Below are positions 5,753 through 6,987 of a stretch of 6,987 nt of DNA, piece after piece; position 1 is the first letter of the stretch, and every line of letters begins with the position of its first letter. The stretch covers positions 1 to 6,987 of the forward strand of contig JAKQXK010000337.1 in the NCBI GenBank assembly GCA_029561505.1. Direction: 5' to 3'. Source of the stretch: Spirochaetota bacterium (lineage in GTDB: Bacteria > Spirochaetota > Leptospiria > Turneriellales > Turneriellaceae). Under the pieces are notes generated by a model, which did not search any database, was not told the DNA's origin, and worked only from the letters and a program-made list of their open reading frames with translations. Both the position numbers and the translations under genes were made by a program.

Positions 5753-5795
5753 GCTATGGAATTTCATAGCTATACGGCCAAATATGTATTATAGT
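5753..5795 (+). promoter_or_regulatory. Candidate promoter/operator of the PiT-like gene
   Basis: In the 156-bp gap between divergent genes (5663-5818), an inverted repeat GCTATG-GAATTT-CATAGC (5753-5770) precedes TATTAT (5787-5792) or the overlapping TATAGT (5790-5795), plausible -10 elements. A -35 is weak (TTCATA 5763-5768, 18-bp spacing to 5787), and the inverted repeat would overlap it, as an operator would. A second small inverted repeat AAGCAG/CTGCTT is at 5719-5737. For the minus-strand gene only a lone TTGACC (5699-5694) is visible. Confidence 0.35.
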
Positions 5796-5818
5796 TTTGT
5801 ATTTGGCTAAATGTCGCA

Positions 5819-6910
5819 ATGATTGAGCCCGACCGCATGAGCCCCAAGAGCCTTGTTGACTACAAGAACCCCAATTCACGCGAACAGGTGAGGTTTTTCG
5901 CGGGCACCGGGGTTATCGGGGTGGGCATTGTTATTAGCTATTTCACGGGTGTGCCCCCTTATTGGCTGGGTTGGGTTGCCTTTGCTGTCGCCGCATTCTC
6001 GGTCGCGGGCAACGACGCCATTCAGACCGTCGGTACCTTCATTGAGAGTAAAGAAGAGCTGCACTGGTTGCCGAAGGTGCTGTTTTTGTGCGGCATTCTG
6101 ATTGCCGTTCACGTATTCGCCTGGCAAAAGCATGGCCATGAAATACACTTTGAGCGGTTGAACTCGTTTCCCGAAGTGAAGAACTTCAACCTGATACAGC
6201 TGCTTGCTCCATTGGTGCTCGTGGTGATTACGCGTCTCAAAGCGCCGGTTTCGACGACGTTCTTAATCCTCGGGCTTTTCGGCAGCCAGAATATCGAAAA
6301 GATGCTCGTGAAATCATTTGTCGGTTATGGCATCGCCTTTTTGTGCGGCATTGCAGTCTGGGGTGTGCTGGCGCGTCTTGACCCGCATGAATACCAGGAC
6401 GACCATGTGCCTGACGAAAAACAAGAACGCTTCTGGAGCTCGCTGCAATGGTTTTCAACTTTGTATCTGTGGATAGCCTGGCTGTTGCAAGACACGGCGA
6501 ATATCGCGGTCTTTTTGCCGAGACAGCTGAGCATCGCCGAGCTCGCCGCTGCGCTCGGTCTCATATCGATCGCGCTCATGATTATTGTGCGCACCAATGG
6601 TGGCACGATTCAAGAAGTCGTGAGCGAAAAGTCAGATATCAAATGGTCTAAGGCGGCAACGATTGTCGACCTTGTTTATGCGACCGTGCTGCTGATCTTT
6701 CAACAATGGAGCAAGATGCCGATGTCAACGACCTGGGTCTTTCTCGGCCTGCTCGCGGGCCGCGAAATCGTGCTGCATACCATGACCTCACGCGATCAAC
6801 CCTACCTCGACACCTTTCGCAAAGTGGGCAAAGACGTCGTGTTGGCATCGCTTGGCATCGCGGTGAGCATCTTCATCTTTGTGTTGTCATCGTACTTCTA
6901 CCCAAAGTAA
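5819..6910 (+). CDS. PiT-family-like inorganic phosphate permease (divergent)
   Basis: A 363-aa inner-membrane protein with about nine to ten hydrophobic segments in two similar halves. PiT (SLC20-type) transporters are H+ or Na+ coupled phosphate permeases marked by a duplicated GAND...A and P-V-S-T-T motif. Here half one has AGNDAIQTVGT (63-73) and PVSTT (143-147); half two has QDTANIAVF (224-232) and PMSTT (301-305). The cytosolic-type loop 186-208 is short and charged. At 363 aa it is smaller than the usual 420-500 and the first motif deviates (GND preceded by A, not GAND). Phosphate is the likely substrate but sulfate or another anion is possible. The ATG at 5819 has no Shine-Dalgarno; M7 is an alternative start. 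Divergent from the envelope gene. Confidence 0.72.
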   Translation: MIEPDRMSPKSLVDYKNPNSREQVRFFAGTGVIGVGIVISYFTGVPPYWLGWVAFAVAAFSVAGNDAIQTVGTFIESKEELHWLPKVLFLCGILIAVHVFAWQKHGHEIHFERLNSFPEVKNFNLIQLLAPLVLVVITRLKAPVSTTFLILGLFGSQNIEKMLVKSFVGYGIAFLCGIAVWGVLARLDPHEYQDDHVPDEKQERFWSSLQWFSTLYLWIAWLLQDTANIAVFLPRQLSIAELAAALGLISIALMIIVRTNGGTIQEVVSEKSDIKWSKAATIVDLVYATVLLIFQQWSKMPMSTTWVFLGLLAGREIVLHTMTSRDQPYLDTFRKVGKDVVLASLGIAVSIFIFVLSSYFYPK

Positions 6911-6940
6911 ACCATATCCCGCTAGACGACCTGAGAAAAT

Positions 6941-6987
6941 GTCTTTGATAGACACTTGGGGCTTTGCCCCAAGTGTCTATCAAAGAC
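6941..6987 (+). terminator. Perfect 22-bp-arm hairpin ending at the right edge
   Basis: Arms 6941-6962 and 6966-6987 are exact reverse complements over 22 bp around a TTT loop (6963-6965). It begins 30 bases after the PiT-like stop codon. It is probably a terminator for that gene and/or a convergent neighbour, but the window ends where a T-tract would start, so this cannot be confirmed. A dispersed palindromic repeat is the main alternative. Confidence 0.6.

Overview
The window looks like ordinary chromosome from a Gram-negative (diderm) bacterium of moderate G+C. It encodes two exported proteins predicted to be outer-membrane beta-barrels, one of them carrying an N-terminal domain resembling the FlgO/CsgG/TolB-N group. 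Together with the HU variant and the overall protein style, this suggests a spirochaete of the Leptospirales (Turneriella- or Leptospira-like). That placement is an impression from protein style, not a demonstrated assignment.

Layout, left to right. (1) 1-502, minus strand: the N-terminal part of an outer-membrane protein with a signal peptide and an Ala/Pro/Lys-rich linker; it runs off the left edge. (2) 503-707: a leader/intergenic stretch with two strong stem-loops, one of which contains the stop codon of the next gene. (3) 708-2399, minus strand: a compact three-gene unit, vapB - vapC - ornithine/lysine-type decarboxylase, in which each gene overlaps the next. (4) 2529-2750, minus strand: rpmB (ribosomal protein L28), closed by a strong intrinsic terminator. 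(5) 2907-3212, plus strand: an HU-family DNA-binding protein, divergent from rpmB, with a promoter placed so close to the ATG that its mRNA may be leaderless. (6) about 3298-4191, plus strand: truB, the tRNA U55 pseudouridine synthase. Its reading frame covers the whole catalytic domain but has no ATG, GTG or TTG at its start, and its motif I has lost the usual His-Thr. (7) 4202-5662, minus strand: a 486-aa exported protein with a FlgO/TolB-N-like domain, a linker and a predicted beta-barrel; it converges on truB with only 10 bp between them. (8) 5819-6910, plus strand: a divergent PiT-family (phosphate permease-like) membrane protein, followed by a perfect 22-bp-arm hairpin that ends exactly at the right edge.

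The genes do not form one pathway. The window holds core translation and nucleoid functions (L28, TruB, HU), an envelope pair, a transporter and a toxin-antitoxin module coupled to an amino-acid decarboxylase. I see no CRISPR array, prophage, insertion sequence, tRNA or rRNA, and no clear new defence-type system. The points most worth following are the truB start and motif I, the possible leaderless HU mRNA, the vapBC-decarboxylase coupling, the two-domain envelope protein and the long perfect hairpins at gene ends. All reading was by eye; no database search was possible.
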